Shown in pieces: positions 32,659-41,880 of a stretch of DNA of 63,799 nucleotides. Location of the stretch: positions 1-63,799 of the forward strand of contig WBUJ01000004.1 of the NCBI GenBank assembly GCA_008933795.1, written 5' to 3'. Source of the stretch: Candidatus Contendibacter sp. Its GTDB lineage: Bacteria > Pseudomonadota > Gammaproteobacteria > Competibacterales > Competibacteraceae. The notes under the pieces were generated by a model. The model was not told the origin of the DNA. It did no database searches and was given only the letters and a program-made list of their open reading frames with translations. Every line of letters begins with the position of its first letter. Position 1 is the stretch's first letter. A program made the position numbers and the translations under genes.

Positions 32659-33125
32659 AAGGCATTCTCGAAAAGGGCTTGGTGACCACCACGGCCGACA
32701 AGCTCATCAACTGGGCGCGCACCGGCTCGATGTGGCCGATGACCTTCGGTCTGGCCTGCTGCGCGGTGGAAATGATGCAAGCCGGCGCGGCTCGCTACGA
32801 CCTGGACCGGTTCGGCATCGTGTTCCGGCCCAGCCCTCGTCAGTCCGATGTCATGATCGTGGCGGGTACTCTGTGCAACAAGATGGGGCCGGCCCTGCGC
32901 AAGGTCTACGATCAGATGCCCGAGCCGCGCTGGGTGATTTCCATGGGGTCCTGCGCCAACGGCGGCGGCTATTACCACTATTCCTATGCGGTGGTGCGCG
33001 GCTGCGACCGGATCGTGCCGGTGGATATCTACGTGCCCGGCTGCCCGCCGACGGCGGAAGCGCTGCTGTACGGGATTATCCAGTTGCAGAACAAGATCAA
33101 GCGCACCTTTACCATCGCCCGCTGA
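32649..33125 (+). CDS. nuoB: NADH-quinone oxidoreductase subunit B
   Basis: NuoB carries the terminal [4Fe-4S] cluster N2 that passes electrons to quinone. The 158-residue protein has the expected ligands: tandem cysteines in LACCAVEMM (about 35-36), Cys in GSCANGGG (about 101) and Cys in VPGCPPTAE (about 131). The ATG at 32649 lies inside the nuoA end, preceded by GGAG within nuoA. Cytoplasmic arm, next to NuoC and NuoD. Confidence 0.97.
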   Translation: MGIEGILEKGLVTTTADKLINWARTGSMWPMTFGLACCAVEMMQAGAARYDLDRFGIVFRPSPRQSDVMIVAGTLCNKMGPALRKVYDQMPEPRWVISMGSCANGGGYYHYSYAVVRGCDRIVPVDIYVPGCPPTAEALLYGIIQLQNKIKRTFTIAR

Positions 33126-33137
33126 GAGAGAGATTCC

Positions 33138-33845
33138 ATGGCTGACGTGCAGACCCTTGTGGAAAAACTCCAGGCCCGGTTTGGCGATGCCCTGCTGGAA
33201 TGCAAGCTCGACCGTGGGGAAGTGACGGTTGAGGTTTCACCGGCGCGAGCCATCGAGGTGTTCACCGCCCTGCGCGATGAGCCGGACTTTGCTTTCGAGC
33301 AGGTCATGGACGTTTGCGGGGTGGATTACTCGGCTTACGGCGAAGGGGAATGGGCCACCAATGAATCCACCAACCAAGGATTCAGCCGTGGCGTGGTGGA
33401 GCGGGCCACCGGCCGCGGACCCTCGGCTGTCCAGTACGTGGCCGAAAGGCCGCTGACGACCCGCAGCCGGTTCGCCGCCGTTTATCAATTGCTGTCGGTC
33501 TCCCGTAATCAGCGGCTGCGAGTGCGCGTATCCGCGCCCGATGACGAATTGCCGGTGGTGCCTTCGGTGGTGGGTTTGTGGTCCTCGGCCAACTGGTTCG
33601 AGCGCGAAGCGTTTGACCTGTTCGGCATCGCGTTCGAAGGCCATCCCGATTTACGCCGCATTCTGACCGACTATGGGTTTATCGGCCATCCGTTCCGCAA
33701 GGATTTCCCGCTGATCGGCAACGTCGAGATGCGTTACGATCCCGAACGCGGCCGCGTGGTCTACGAGCCGGTGAGCATCGAGCCGCGCGTGCTGGTGCCC
33801 CGCGTCATTCGCAAGGACAACCGTTATCTGCCCGAGTCTCGCTAA
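33138..33845 (+). CDS. nuoC: NADH-quinone oxidoreductase subunit C
   Basis: Peripheral-arm subunit of 235 residues. The C-terminal signature [21 protein letters not shown] (about 154-174, shown here across its two halves) and [10 protein letters not shown] are intact. An extra 30-40-residue segment rich in polar residues (about 73-112, [10 protein letters not shown] onward) lies between the two conserved halves; such a loop is known in beta- and some gammaproteobacterial NuoC. It is separate from nuoD, unlike the fused nuoCD of enterics. 12 nt after nuoB. Confidence 0.96.
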   Translation: MADVQTLVEKLQARFGDALLECKLDRGEVTVEVSPARAIEVFTALRDEPDFAFEQVMDVCGVDYSAYGEGEWATNESTNQGFSRGVVERATGRGPSAVQYVAERPLTTRSRFAAVYQLLSVSRNQRLRVRVSAPDDELPVVPSVVGLWSSANWFEREAFDLFGIAFEGHPDLRRILTDYGFIGHPFRKDFPLIGNVEMRYDPERGRVVYEPVSIEPRVLVPRVIRKDNRYLPESR

Positions 33846-33860
33846 CCGAGAAAACCGCCG

Positions 33861-35120
33861 ATGCCTGAGATTCGCAATTACACCCTGAACTTCGGGCCCC
33901 AGCATCCCGCCGCACACGGCGTGTTGCGCTTGGTGCTGGAACTGGATGGCGAAGTCGTCCAACGCGCCGACCCGCATATTGGTCTGCTGCACCGGGGCAC
34001 CGAAAAACTGGCCGAAAGCAAGCCGTTCAACCAAAGCATTGGCTACATGGACCGGCTCGACTACATGTCGGCGATGTGCAACGAGCAGGCCTACGTGCTG
34101 GCTATCGAGAAACTGCTGGGCATCCAGCCGCCGGCGCGCGCCCAGTACATCCGGGTCATGTACGCGGAAATCACCCGGATTTTGAATCACCTGTTATGGA
34201 TCGGCGCGCACGGTCTGGATGTTGGGGCCATGACCATGTTCCTCTACGCTTTCCGCGAGCGCGAGGATCTGATGGATTGTTACGAGGCGGTCTCCGGGGC
34301 GCGGCTGCATCCTTCCTATTTCCGCGTGGGCGGCGTCTATCGCGACCTGCCGAATATGATGCCAAAGTATGAATATGAAACATCCAGGTTTCATAGCAAA
34401 AAAGATGTGGACGAACGAAACGCGACCCGGCAGGGATCGCTGCTCGATTTCATCGAGGCGTTCACCGACCGGTTCCCGCAGCGGGTGGATGAATACGAAA
34501 CCCTGCTAACCGACAATCGCATCTGGAAGCAGCGGCTGGTCGGCATTGGCGTGGTGTCGCCCGAGCGCGCCCTGCAACTGGGTTTTTCCGGGCCGATGCT
34601 GCGCGGTTCCGGCTTTGCCTGGGATCTGCGCAAGAAGCAGCCCTACGAAGTCTACGACCAAGTGGATTTCGATATCCCGGTGGGCGTCAACGGCGACTGC
34701 TACGACCGCTACTTGGTCCGGGTCGAGGAGATGCGCCAAGCCAACCGCATCATCAAGCAGTGCGTGAAATGGCTGAAAGAAAATCCCGGCCCGGTGATCG
34801 TCGACGATTACAAGGTCGCGCCGCCGCCGCGCGAGAAGATGAAAGAGGACATGGAAGCCCTGATCCATCACTTCAAACTGTTTACGGAAGGCTATTGCGC
34901 GCCGGAGGGCGAGGTTTATGTGGCCACCGAGCATCCCAAGGGCGAATTCGGTATCTACCTGATTTCCGACGGCGCCAACAAGCCTTATCGGGTCAAGGTC
35001 CGGGCGGCCGGGTTCGCGCATCTATCGTCCATGGACGAGATGACCCGCGGTCACATGCTGGCCGACGTGGTGGCCGTCATCGGCACCCAGGATATCGTCT
35101 TCGGAGAGGTTGACCGCTAA
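33861..35120 (+). CDS. nuoD: NADH-quinone oxidoreductase subunit D
   Basis: The 49-kDa-type subunit that forms the quinone cavity with NuoB. 419 residues. The N-terminal [14 protein letters not shown] motif (about 11-24) supplies the quinone-binding His, and [10 protein letters not shown] follows. [12 protein letters not shown] and the C-terminal [28 protein letters not shown] tail are normal. Around 34355-34430 the DNA is markedly AT-richer, and the protein there ([15 protein letters not shown]) is variable in the family. The stop overlaps the nuoE start as TAATG. Confidence 0.97.
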   Translation: MPEIRNYTLNFGPQHPAAHGVLRLVLELDGEVVQRADPHIGLLHRGTEKLAESKPFNQSIGYMDRLDYMSAMCNEQAYVLAIEKLLGIQPPARAQYIRVMYAEITRILNHLLWIGAHGLDVGAMTMFLYAFREREDLMDCYEAVSGARLHPSYFRVGGVYRDLPNMMPKYEYETSRFHSKKDVDERNATRQGSLLDFIEAFTDRFPQRVDEYETLLTDNRIWKQRLVGIGVVSPERALQLGFSGPMLRGSGFAWDLRKKQPYEVYDQVDFDIPVGVNGDCYDRYLVRVEEMRQANRIIKQCVKWLKENPGPVIVDDYKVAPPPREKMKEDMEALIHHFKLFTEGYCAPEGEVYVATEHPKGEFGIYLISDGANKPYRVKVRAAGFAHLSSMDEMTRGHMLADVVAVIGTQDIVFGEVDR

Positions 35121-35617
35121 TGAGTTCACGCAAGAGCGATCTGCTGTCCGCCCACGCCCGCGCGGAAATCGATCACTGGATTGCCCGCTATCCAGCCGAC
35201 CGGAAGCAATCCGCAGTGTTGGCCGCCCTGCGCGAGGCGCAGCACGAAAACGGCGGCTATCTGACCACGGAACTGATGGATGCGGTGGCCGATTATCTGG
35301 ACATGCCGCCCATCGCTGTGTACGAAGTGGCCAGCTTTTATTCGATGTATGAGCTGAAGCCGGTGGGGCGGCACAACATCGCGGTCTGCACCAACATTTC
35401 CTGCATGTTGCGCGGCGGCGAGGCGATCCTGGCGCATATCGAGAAGAAGCTGGGCATCAAGCTGGGCGAGAGTACCCCGGATGGCAAGTTCTACCTGAAA
35501 CGGGAAGAAGAATGCCTGGCCGCCTGCTGCGGGGCGCCGATGATGCAGGTGGATCACGTCTATCACGAGCATCTGACCCCGGAAAGGGTGGATCGGATTC
35601 TCGACAGCCTGGAGTGA
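35120..35617 (+). CDS. nuoE: NADH-quinone oxidoreductase subunit E
   Basis: Thioredoxin-fold subunit binding the [2Fe-2S] cluster N1a. 165 residues. The ligands are Cys in VCTNISCMLRGG (two Cys, about 89-94) and Cys in ECLAACCGAP (about 130-135). The N-terminal helical region includes the ALREAQHENGGYL stretch. It overlaps nuoD by one base and precedes nuoF by 6 nt, forming the NADH-dehydrogenase module. Confidence 0.97.
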   Translation: MSSRKSDLLSAHARAEIDHWIARYPADRKQSAVLAALREAQHENGGYLTTELMDAVADYLDMPPIAVYEVASFYSMYELKPVGRHNIAVCTNISCMLRGGEAILAHIEKKLGIKLGESTPDGKFYLKREEECLAACCGAPMMQVDHVYHEHLTPERVDRILDSLE

Positions 35618-35623
35618 ACCGCG

Positions 35624-36919
35624 ATGGCCAATGAAGTTTGCTACCGGACGCTGGGCCTGGACCGGTCGTGGTCGATCGAGACCTACACGAGCGTGGGAGG
35701 TTACGAGGCGTGGAAGAGGATTCTGGCCGGGCAACTGACGCCCGATCAGGTGATTGGCGAAGTCAAAAAATCCGGCCTGCGCGGCCGGGGCGGCGCCGGG
35801 TTTCCGGCCGGGTTGAAATGGACCTTTATGCCGCGCAACGCCCCGGGCCAGAAGTACATGGTCTGCAACTCCGACGAGTCCGAGCCAGGCACCTGCAAGG
35901 ACCGCGACATTCTGCGCTTCAACCCGCACGCCCTGGTTGAGGGCATGGCCATCGCTGGTTTCGCCACCGGTTCCACGGTTGGCTACAACTACATGCGCGG
36001 CGAGTTCATGGACGAGCCCTACCAGCGGTTCGAAAACGCGGTGAAGGAAGCTTACGCCGCCGGTTTGCTGGGCAAGAACATTCAGGGGTCGGGCATCGAC
36101 TTCGATCTATACCCGACCCTGGGCGCCGGCGCCTACATCTGCGGTGAGGAAACCGCGCTGCTGGAGTCGCTGGAAGGCAAGAAGGGCCAACCCCGCTTCA
36201 AGCCGCCATTCCCGGCCAGCTACGGTTTGTACGGCCGGCCGACCACGATCAACAACACGGAATCGTTTTCCTCGGTGCCGTCGATCATCCGCAACGGTGG
36301 CGAGTGGTTCGCCAATCTCGGTACGACCAACGCCGGCGGCACCAAGATTTTCTCGGTCTCCGGGCATGTCGAGAAACCGGGTAATTTTGAAGTCTCGTTA
36401 GGCATCCCCTTTGTCGAACTGCTGGCCTTGACGGGGGGAGTCTGGAAGGGGCGCAAGCTCAAGGCGGTGATTCCGGGCGGCTCCTCGGTGCCGGTGGTGC
36501 CGGGCGACATCATGCTCAAGGCCAACATGGACTACGATTCCGTGTCCAAGGTGGCCGGCTCGATGCTCGGTTCCGGCGCGGTGATCGTGATGGACGAGAC
36601 CACCGACATGGTCAAGGCGCTACAACGCATTTCCCGGTTCTACTACTCCGAATCCTGCGGGCAATGCACCCCCTGCCGCGAAGGCACCGGCTGGTTGTAC
36701 CGGCTGGTGACCCGCATCGTCGAAGGCAAGGGCCGACCCGAGGATCTGGATCTGCTGGATAGCGTGGCCAGCAAGATCGAAGGGCGCACCATCTGCGCGC
36801 TGGGCGACGCCGCCGCCATGCCGGTGCGCAGCTTCGTCAAGCATTACCGGCACGAATTCGCCTATTACATCGAGCACAAGCGCAGCATGGTCGGCGGCGC
36901 GCCGGCGCTGGCCGCGTGA
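35624..36919 (+). CDS. nuoF: NADH-quinone oxidoreductase subunit F
   Basis: NuoF binds NADH and FMN and carries cluster N3. 431 residues. The nucleotide-binding [16 protein letters not shown] motif is near 55-70, and the FMN region reads [28 protein letters not shown] follows, and the cluster ligands lie in [15 protein letters not shown] (about 344-358) with a further Cys in [12 protein letters not shown]. All are intact. Cytoplasmic tip of complex I. Confidence 0.97.
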   Translation: MANEVCYRTLGLDRSWSIETYTSVGGYEAWKRILAGQLTPDQVIGEVKKSGLRGRGGAGFPAGLKWTFMPRNAPGQKYMVCNSDESEPGTCKDRDILRFNPHALVEGMAIAGFATGSTVGYNYMRGEFMDEPYQRFENAVKEAYAAGLLGKNIQGSGIDFDLYPTLGAGAYICGEETALLESLEGKKGQPRFKPPFPASYGLYGRPTTINNTESFSSVPSIIRNGGEWFANLGTTNAGGTKIFSVSGHVEKPGNFEVSLGIPFVELLALTGGVWKGRKLKAVIPGGSSVPVVPGDIMLKANMDYDSVSKVAGSMLGSGAVIVMDETTDMVKALQRISRFYYSESCGQCTPCREGTGWLYRLVTRIVEGKGRPEDLDLLDSVASKIEGRTICALGDAAAMPVRSFVKHYRHEFAYYIEHKRSMVGGAPALAA

Positions 36920-36956
36920 GCCGCGAAACCACCAACACGGTCGCAGTGGGTAAAAG

Positions 36957-39314
36957 ATGAGCGAGGAACAGGTCAACATCGAAGTCAATGGCATCCCGCT
37001 GAAGGCGCGCAAGGGCGCGATGCTCATCGAGGCCACCGATGCGGCGGGCATCTCGATCCCCCGGTTCTGTTATCACAAGAAGCTGTCCATCGCCGCCAGT
37101 TGCCGGATGTGCTTGGTCGAGGTGGAGAAGGCGCCCAAGCCGTTGCCGGCCTGCGCGACGCCGGTGATGGAGGGGATGAAGGTCTACACCGAGTCGCCCA
37201 AGGCGCTGGCCGCGCAGAAGGGCACCATGGAGTTTCTGCTGATCAACCACCCGCTGGACTGTCCGATCTGCGACCAGGGCGGGGAGTGCGAGCTGCAGGA
37301 CGTGGCGCTGGGCTACGGCGGCGACGTGTCGCGCTTCGCCGAGCGCAAGCGGGTGGTCAAGGAAAAGGACATCGGGCCGCTGATCGCCACCGACATGACC
37401 CGCTGCATTCATTGCACCCGCTGCGTGCGCTTCGGCGAGGAAATCGCCGGCCTGCGCGAACTGGGCGCGACCGGGCGCGGCGAGGACATGGAAATCGGTA
37501 CCTACGTAGCCCATAGCGTGATTTCGGAACTGTCCGGCAACGTCATCGATCTCTGTCCGGTGGGCGCGCTGACCGCCAAGCCGTCCCGCTACAAGGGCCG
37601 CTCCTGGGAATACGTCCAGCACGCCGCCGTCGCTCCGCACGATTCGGTCGGTTCCAACATCTTCATTCACACCCTACGCGGCAAGGTGATGCGGGTGGTT
37701 CCGCTCGAGAACGAGCAGGTCAACGAAACCTGGATTTCCGACCGCGACCGCTTCAGTTACGAAGGCATCTATAGCGAAGATCGCTTGGCCAAGCCGCTGA
37801 TCGGCGACGCCGAGGCCGATTGGGAAACCGCGCTGGAAGCGACGGCCAAGGGTCTGAAGGACGTGATCGCCCGCCATGGCGCCGATGCGGTCGGCTTCCT
37901 GGTCTCGCCGACCGCGACCGTCGAGGAACTGTATCTGGCGCAGAAGCTGGCGCGTGGTCTGGGCGTGGCCCACATCGACCACCGCCTGCGCCAAGCCGAT
38001 TTCAGCGATCAGGGCGCGGCCCCGGTGTTTCCATGGCTGGGGCAGGCGCTGGAAGACCTGGAGAAGGTCGAGGCCGCCCTGTTGATCGGCTCCAACGCGC
38101 GGATGGAACAACCGCTGGCCGGCCATCGCCTGCGCAAGGCGGCACTGGCGGGTGGCCAGATCATGTTCATCAACCCGCGCGACTTCGATTTCCGCTTCCC
38201 GGTGGCGGCGAAAGTAATCGCCGATCCGGCCGGAATGGTCGCGGCGCTGGCTGGCGTGGCCCAGGCGGTGGCGGAATTGAAGGATCAAGCCCTGCCAGCG
38301 AGCCTAGCGGGTCTGGTCGCGGGCGCTCCGGGCGAAACCGAACGGGCCATTGCCGCCCATCTGGCGAACAACGCCCCGGCCACCGTGCTGTTGGGCAATC
38401 TGGCGGTCTCCCATCCGGCCTTTGCGTCATTGCGGGCGCTGGCGGGTTTCGTGGCGCAGGGTAGCGGCGCACGACTGGGTTATCTGCCCGAGGCCACCAA
38501 TTCGGCGGGTGGCTGGCTGGCCGGTGTGCTGCCGCATCGCCTGCCGGGCGGCAAGCCAGCCCCGAAAGCGGGTCTGGACGCGCGAGCGATGATGGAAGCG
38601 CCGCGCAAGGCTTACGTGCTGGTCGGGGCCGAACCGGAACTGGACTGCTGGAACGGCGCGGCGGCGCTGAACGCTCTGCAAGGCGCCGAATTCGTGGCGG
38701 TGCTCGGCCCCTACGCCAGCGCTGCCAGCAAGAGCTACGCGCGGGTTATTTTGCCGGTGGCGACCTTCGCCGAGACTTCCGGCGCCTACGTCAACGCCGA
38801 GGGGCGCTGGCAAAGCTTCCGGGGCGCCAGCAAGCCGTTCGGCGAAGCGCGGCCTGCCTGGAAAGTGCTGCGGGTGCTGGGCAACCTGTGCGGCGTGGCG
38901 GGTTTCGAGTACGCGAGTTCCGAAGAGGTGCTGGCCGAAGTTCGGGGCGCCTGCGGCGAGGTCAAGCCGGACAATACGCTGGACTTCAGTCAGACGCTGA
39001 CGCCGTTCCGGGTCGATGGCCTGCTGCGGGTTGCGGACGTGCCGATCTACGCGGTCGACCCGCTGGTGCGCCGTGCCCGCTCGCTGCAAGCCAGTCCGCT
39101 GGCGCGGCCCGCCGAGGTGCGACTGCATCCCGACGCAGCCCGCGACTTGGGAGTCACCGGGCGGGAACAGGTTCAAGTGCGCCAGAACGGTGTGGCAGTG
39201 GATCTGCCGCTGGTGCTGGATGAAAGCGTACCCAGGGGTTGCGCCTGGATTCCAGCCGGCCTGGCCGCCAGCGTGGCGCTCGGTCCGGCGGTGGGGCCGG
39301 TGGCCATCCAATAA
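36957..39314 (+). CDS. nuoG: NADH-quinone oxidoreductase subunit G
   Basis: Large iron-sulfur subunit of 785 residues. The N-terminal ferredoxin domain shows PRFCYHKKLSIAASCRMCLVE (split Cys ligands about 34-50). The His-Cys cluster segment HPLDCPICDQGGECELQD follows, then CIHCTRCVRF for the [4Fe-4S] cluster and a NVIDLCPVGALT ligand. The remaining two-thirds is a molybdopterin-oxidoreductase-like domain without a cofactor in this family. A 37-nt spacer follows nuoF. The protein is shorter than E. coli NuoG (about 908), consistent with non-enteric types. Confidence 0.96.
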   Translation: MSEEQVNIEVNGIPLKARKGAMLIEATDAAGISIPRFCYHKKLSIAASCRMCLVEVEKAPKPLPACATPVMEGMKVYTESPKALAAQKGTMEFLLINHPLDCPICDQGGECELQDVALGYGGDVSRFAERKRVVKEKDIGPLIATDMTRCIHCTRCVRFGEEIAGLRELGATGRGEDMEIGTYVAHSVISELSGNVIDLCPVGALTAKPSRYKGRSWEYVQHAAVAPHDSVGSNIFIHTLRGKVMRVVPLENEQVNETWISDRDRFSYEGIYSEDRLAKPLIGDAEADWETALEATAKGLKDVIARHGADAVGFLVSPTATVEELYLAQKLARGLGVAHIDHRLRQADFSDQGAAPVFPWLGQALEDLEKVEAALLIGSNARMEQPLAGHRLRKAALAGGQIMFINPRDFDFRFPVAAKVIADPAGMVAALAGVAQAVAELKDQALPASLAGLVAGAPGETERAIAAHLANNAPATVLLGNLAVSHPAFASLRALAGFVAQGSGARLGYLPEATNSAGGWLAGVLPHRLPGGKPAPKAGLDARAMMEAPRKAYVLVGAEPELDCWNGAAALNALQGAEFVAVLGPYASAASKSYARVILPVATFAETSGAYVNAEGRWQSFRGASKPFGEARPAWKVLRVLGNLCGVAGFEYASSEEVLAEVRGACGEVKPDNTLDFSQTLTPFRVDGLLRVADVPIYAVDPLVRRARSLQASPLARPAEVRLHPDAARDLGVTGREQVQVRQNGVAVDLPLVLDESVPRGCAWIPAGLAASVALGPAVGPVAIQ

Positions 39315-39332
39315 CAATCAGGACATCGGATC

Positions 39333-40355
39333 GTGGAAACGCTGCTGACGGTCATCATCATCTTGCTGAAAATCATCGCCCTCCTGGCCCCCCTGCTGTT
39401 GGCCGTGGCGTATCTGACCTTCGCCGAGCGCAAGATCATCGGCTACATGCAGATTCGGCTGGGTCCGAACCGGGTCGGTCCCAAGGGCTGGTTGCAGCCT
39501 ATCGCCGACGCCATGAAGCTGATGTTCAAGGAAATCATCATTCCGACCAAGGCGGATCGCTTTCTGTTCCTGCTGGCGCCGGTGCTGTCCTTCGGACCGG
39601 CGCTGGCGGCTTGGGCGGTGGTGCCGTTCGGCGACGGCATGATGATTTCTCATCTGGACGCCGGTTTGTTGTACCTACTGGCGTTAACCTCGCTGGGCGT
39701 CTACGGGGTGATCGTCGCCGGCTGGGCGTCCAACTCGAAGTACGCTTTTCTCGGCGCGATGCGGTCGGCGGCGCAGATCGTGGCCTACGAAATCGCCATG
39801 GGCTTCGCCCTGGTGGGCGTGTTGATGGCTGCCGGCAGCCTGAATCTCAACCAGATCGTGCTGGCCCAGCAGGGCAGTTTCCTGCACTGGTTCTGGCTGC
39901 CGCTGCTGCCGCTGTTCCTGGTGTATTTCATCTCCGGCGTCGCCGAAACCAACCGCGCGCCCTTCGACGTGGCCGAGGGCGAATCGGAAATCGTGGCTGG
40001 GTTTCACGTCGATTATTCCGGCATGGCGTTCGCGGTTTTCTTCCTGGCCGAATACGCCAACATGATCCTGGTGTCGGCGCTGGCGGCCACCATGTTCCTG
40101 GGTGGCTGGCTGTCGCCGTTCGAGGGTATTCCGGTGCTGGGCGCACTGTTTGGTTTCGTGCCCGGCGCGCTCTGGCTGACGCTGAAGATTTCGCTCCTGC
40201 TGCTGTTCTTCCTGTGGTTCCGCGCCACCTTCCCGCGCTATCGCTACGATCAGATCATGCGGCTGGGCTGGAAGGTCTTTATCCCCGTGACCCTGGTCTG
40301 GATTCTGGTGGTCGGGCTGGGCGTGTTGGGCCAGGTCGGTCCGTGGTTCGATTGA
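39333..40355 (+). CDS. nuoH: NADH-quinone oxidoreductase subunit H
   Basis: Membrane subunit that connects the quinone chamber to the proton channels. 340 residues with about eight helices. The [20 protein letters not shown] segment near 35-55 (cited as two halves) and the acidic loop [21 protein letters not shown] region near 205-225 are the family signatures. The length is normal. 18 nt after nuoG. Confidence 0.97.
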   Translation: METLLTVIIILLKIIALLAPLLLAVAYLTFAERKIIGYMQIRLGPNRVGPKGWLQPIADAMKLMFKEIIIPTKADRFLFLLAPVLSFGPALAAWAVVPFGDGMMISHLDAGLLYLLALTSLGVYGVIVAGWASNSKYAFLGAMRSAAQIVAYEIAMGFALVGVLMAAGSLNLNQIVLAQQGSFLHWFWLPLLPLFLVYFISGVAETNRAPFDVAEGESEIVAGFHVDYSGMAFAVFFLAEYANMILVSALAATMFLGGWLSPFEGIPVLGALFGFVPGALWLTLKISLLLLFFLWFRATFPRYRYDQIMRLGWKVFIPVTLVWILVVGLGVLGQVGPWFD

Positions 40356-40371
40356 GCGGAGAAAGCGAGCG

Positions 40372-40869
40372 ATGAATACCCTGAACGCCGTTCGGTACTA
40401 CTTCAAAAGCTTCCTGCTGTGGGAACTGTTGCAGGGTCTGCGGGTGACTGGCCGTTATCTGTTCGCCAAGAAGATCACGGTGCAATATCCGGAAGAGAAA
40501 ACTCCGCTGTCGCATCGGTTCCGTGGCTTGCACGCCCAGCGCCGCTATCCCAACGGCGAGGAGCGTTGCATCGCCTGCAAGCTGTGCGAGGCGGTCTGTC
40601 CGGCGTTGGCGATTACCATCGAGTCCGAGCAGCGGGAAGATGGCACCCGACGCACCACTCGCTACGACATCGATTTGTTCAAGTGCATCTTCTGTGGGTT
40701 TTGCGAGGAAGCCTGTCCGGTGGATGCGATCGTGGAGACGCGGGTGTTCGATTATCATTTCGAAAAGCGCGGCGAGCAGATCATGACCAAGGAAAAGCTG
40801 CTTGCCCATGGCGATCGCTGCGAAGCGCAGATCGCCGCCGACCGGGCCGCCGACGCGGCCTACCGCTAG
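40372..40869 (+). CDS. nuoI: NADH-quinone oxidoreductase subunit I
   Basis: TYKY-type subunit binding clusters N6a and N6b. 165 residues. Two ferredoxin motifs are complete: [12 protein letters not shown] (about 64-75) and [12 protein letters not shown] (about 104-115). A short amphipathic N-terminus holds it to the membrane near NuoH and NuoB. 16 nt after nuoH. Confidence 0.97.
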   Translation: MNTLNAVRYYFKSFLLWELLQGLRVTGRYLFAKKITVQYPEEKTPLSHRFRGLHAQRRYPNGEERCIACKLCEAVCPALAITIESEQREDGTRRTTRYDIDLFKCIFCGFCEEACPVDAIVETRVFDYHFEKRGEQIMTKEKLLAHGDRCEAQIAADRAADAAYR

Positions 40870-40908
40870 CCGGCTTCCGGCGCCAGAGATAAGAAAACAG
40901 GTCCGCTC

Positions 40909-41511
40909 ATGGGATTTGAAAAGTTTCTGTTCTACGTCTTCGCGCTCATTCTGATCTTCGCGGCGGTGCGGGTCATCACGGTGCGCAATTCGGTGCATGC
41001 CGTCCTGTTCCTGGTGCTGGCGTTTTTCACCAGCGCCGCGCTCTGGTTGCTGATCGAAGCCGAGTTCCTGGCCATCACCCTGGTTCTGGTCTACGTGGGC
41101 GCGGTGATGGTGCTGTTCCTGTTCGTGGTGATGATGCTGGATCTCAACGTCGACCCGGTGCGCGAGGGCTTTATCAAGTACCTGCCGGTCGGAGCGACGG
41201 TGGCGCTGCTCATTGTGATCGAGATGGGGCTGGTAGTGGGGTCCAGTTATTTCGGCACCGACCGGTACGACTTGGTTTCGCGCGCGGCCGATTACAGCAA
41301 CACCAAGGAACTGGGCAGCGTCCTGTACACCTTCTACGTCTATCCGTTCGAGATCGCTTCGGTGATCCTGCTGGTGGCGATCGTCGCCGCCATTTCGCTG
41401 ACGATGCGGCGCCGGGCGGGCGTTAAGTCCCAGGATCCGGGCCAGCAGGTCCGGGTATCGCGGGACGACCGAGTGCGGCTGGTGCGCATGGCGTCGGAAA
41501 AGAAGCAGTAA
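40909..41511 (+). CDS. nuoJ: NADH-quinone oxidoreductase subunit J
   Basis: Membrane subunit with five helices in 200 residues. The third helix has the usual LVYVGAVMVLFLFVVMM sequence (about 62-78), part of the flexible pi-bulge region. The soluble C-terminal tail (about 165-200) is basic and Arg-rich. 39 nt after nuoI and 59 nt before nuoK. Confidence 0.96.
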   Translation: MGFEKFLFYVFALILIFAAVRVITVRNSVHAVLFLVLAFFTSAALWLLIEAEFLAITLVLVYVGAVMVLFLFVVMMLDLNVDPVREGFIKYLPVGATVALLIVIEMGLVVGSSYFGTDRYDLVSRAADYSNTKELGSVLYTFYVYPFEIASVILLVAIVAAISLTMRRRAGVKSQDPGQQVRVSRDDRVRLVRMASEKKQ

Positions 41512-41570
41512 TTTCGCCTGTTCCTGATTGGCGGGTGCGGATTGAAACAAACCAATAAAGGCGGGGATAG

Positions 41571-41876
41571 ATGATCGCGCTTACTGATTATCTTGTGCTT
41601 GGAGCAATCCTCTTTTGTCTCAGCGTGGCGGGCATCTTTCTGAACCGGAAGAACGTCATTATCCTGCTGATGTCGATCGAGCTCATGCTGCTGGCGGTGA
41701 ATTTTAACTTCATCGCCTTTTCGCGGTTCCTCGACGACACCATCGGCCAGGTTTTCGTCTTTTTCATCCTGACGGTGGCGGCGGCCGAATCCGCTATCGG
41801 TCTGGCCATCCTGGTGGTGCTGTTCCGTAATCGCCGCACCATCAACGTCGCCGATCTCGACACGCTGAAGGGCTAG
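41571..41876 (+). CDS. nuoK: NADH-quinone oxidoreductase subunit K
   Basis: Small antiporter-like membrane subunit of 101 residues with three helices. The conserved acidic residues are Glu in [16 protein letters not shown] (about 36) and Glu in [13 protein letters not shown] (about 72), both needed for proton transfer in the family. GGGGA lies just before the ATG. 4 nt before nuoL. Confidence 0.97.
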   Translation: MIALTDYLVLGAILFCLSVAGIFLNRKNVIILLMSIELMLLAVNFNFIAFSRFLDDTIGQVFVFFILTVAAAESAIGLAILVVLFRNRRTINVADLDTLKG

Positions 41877-41880
41877 CCGC

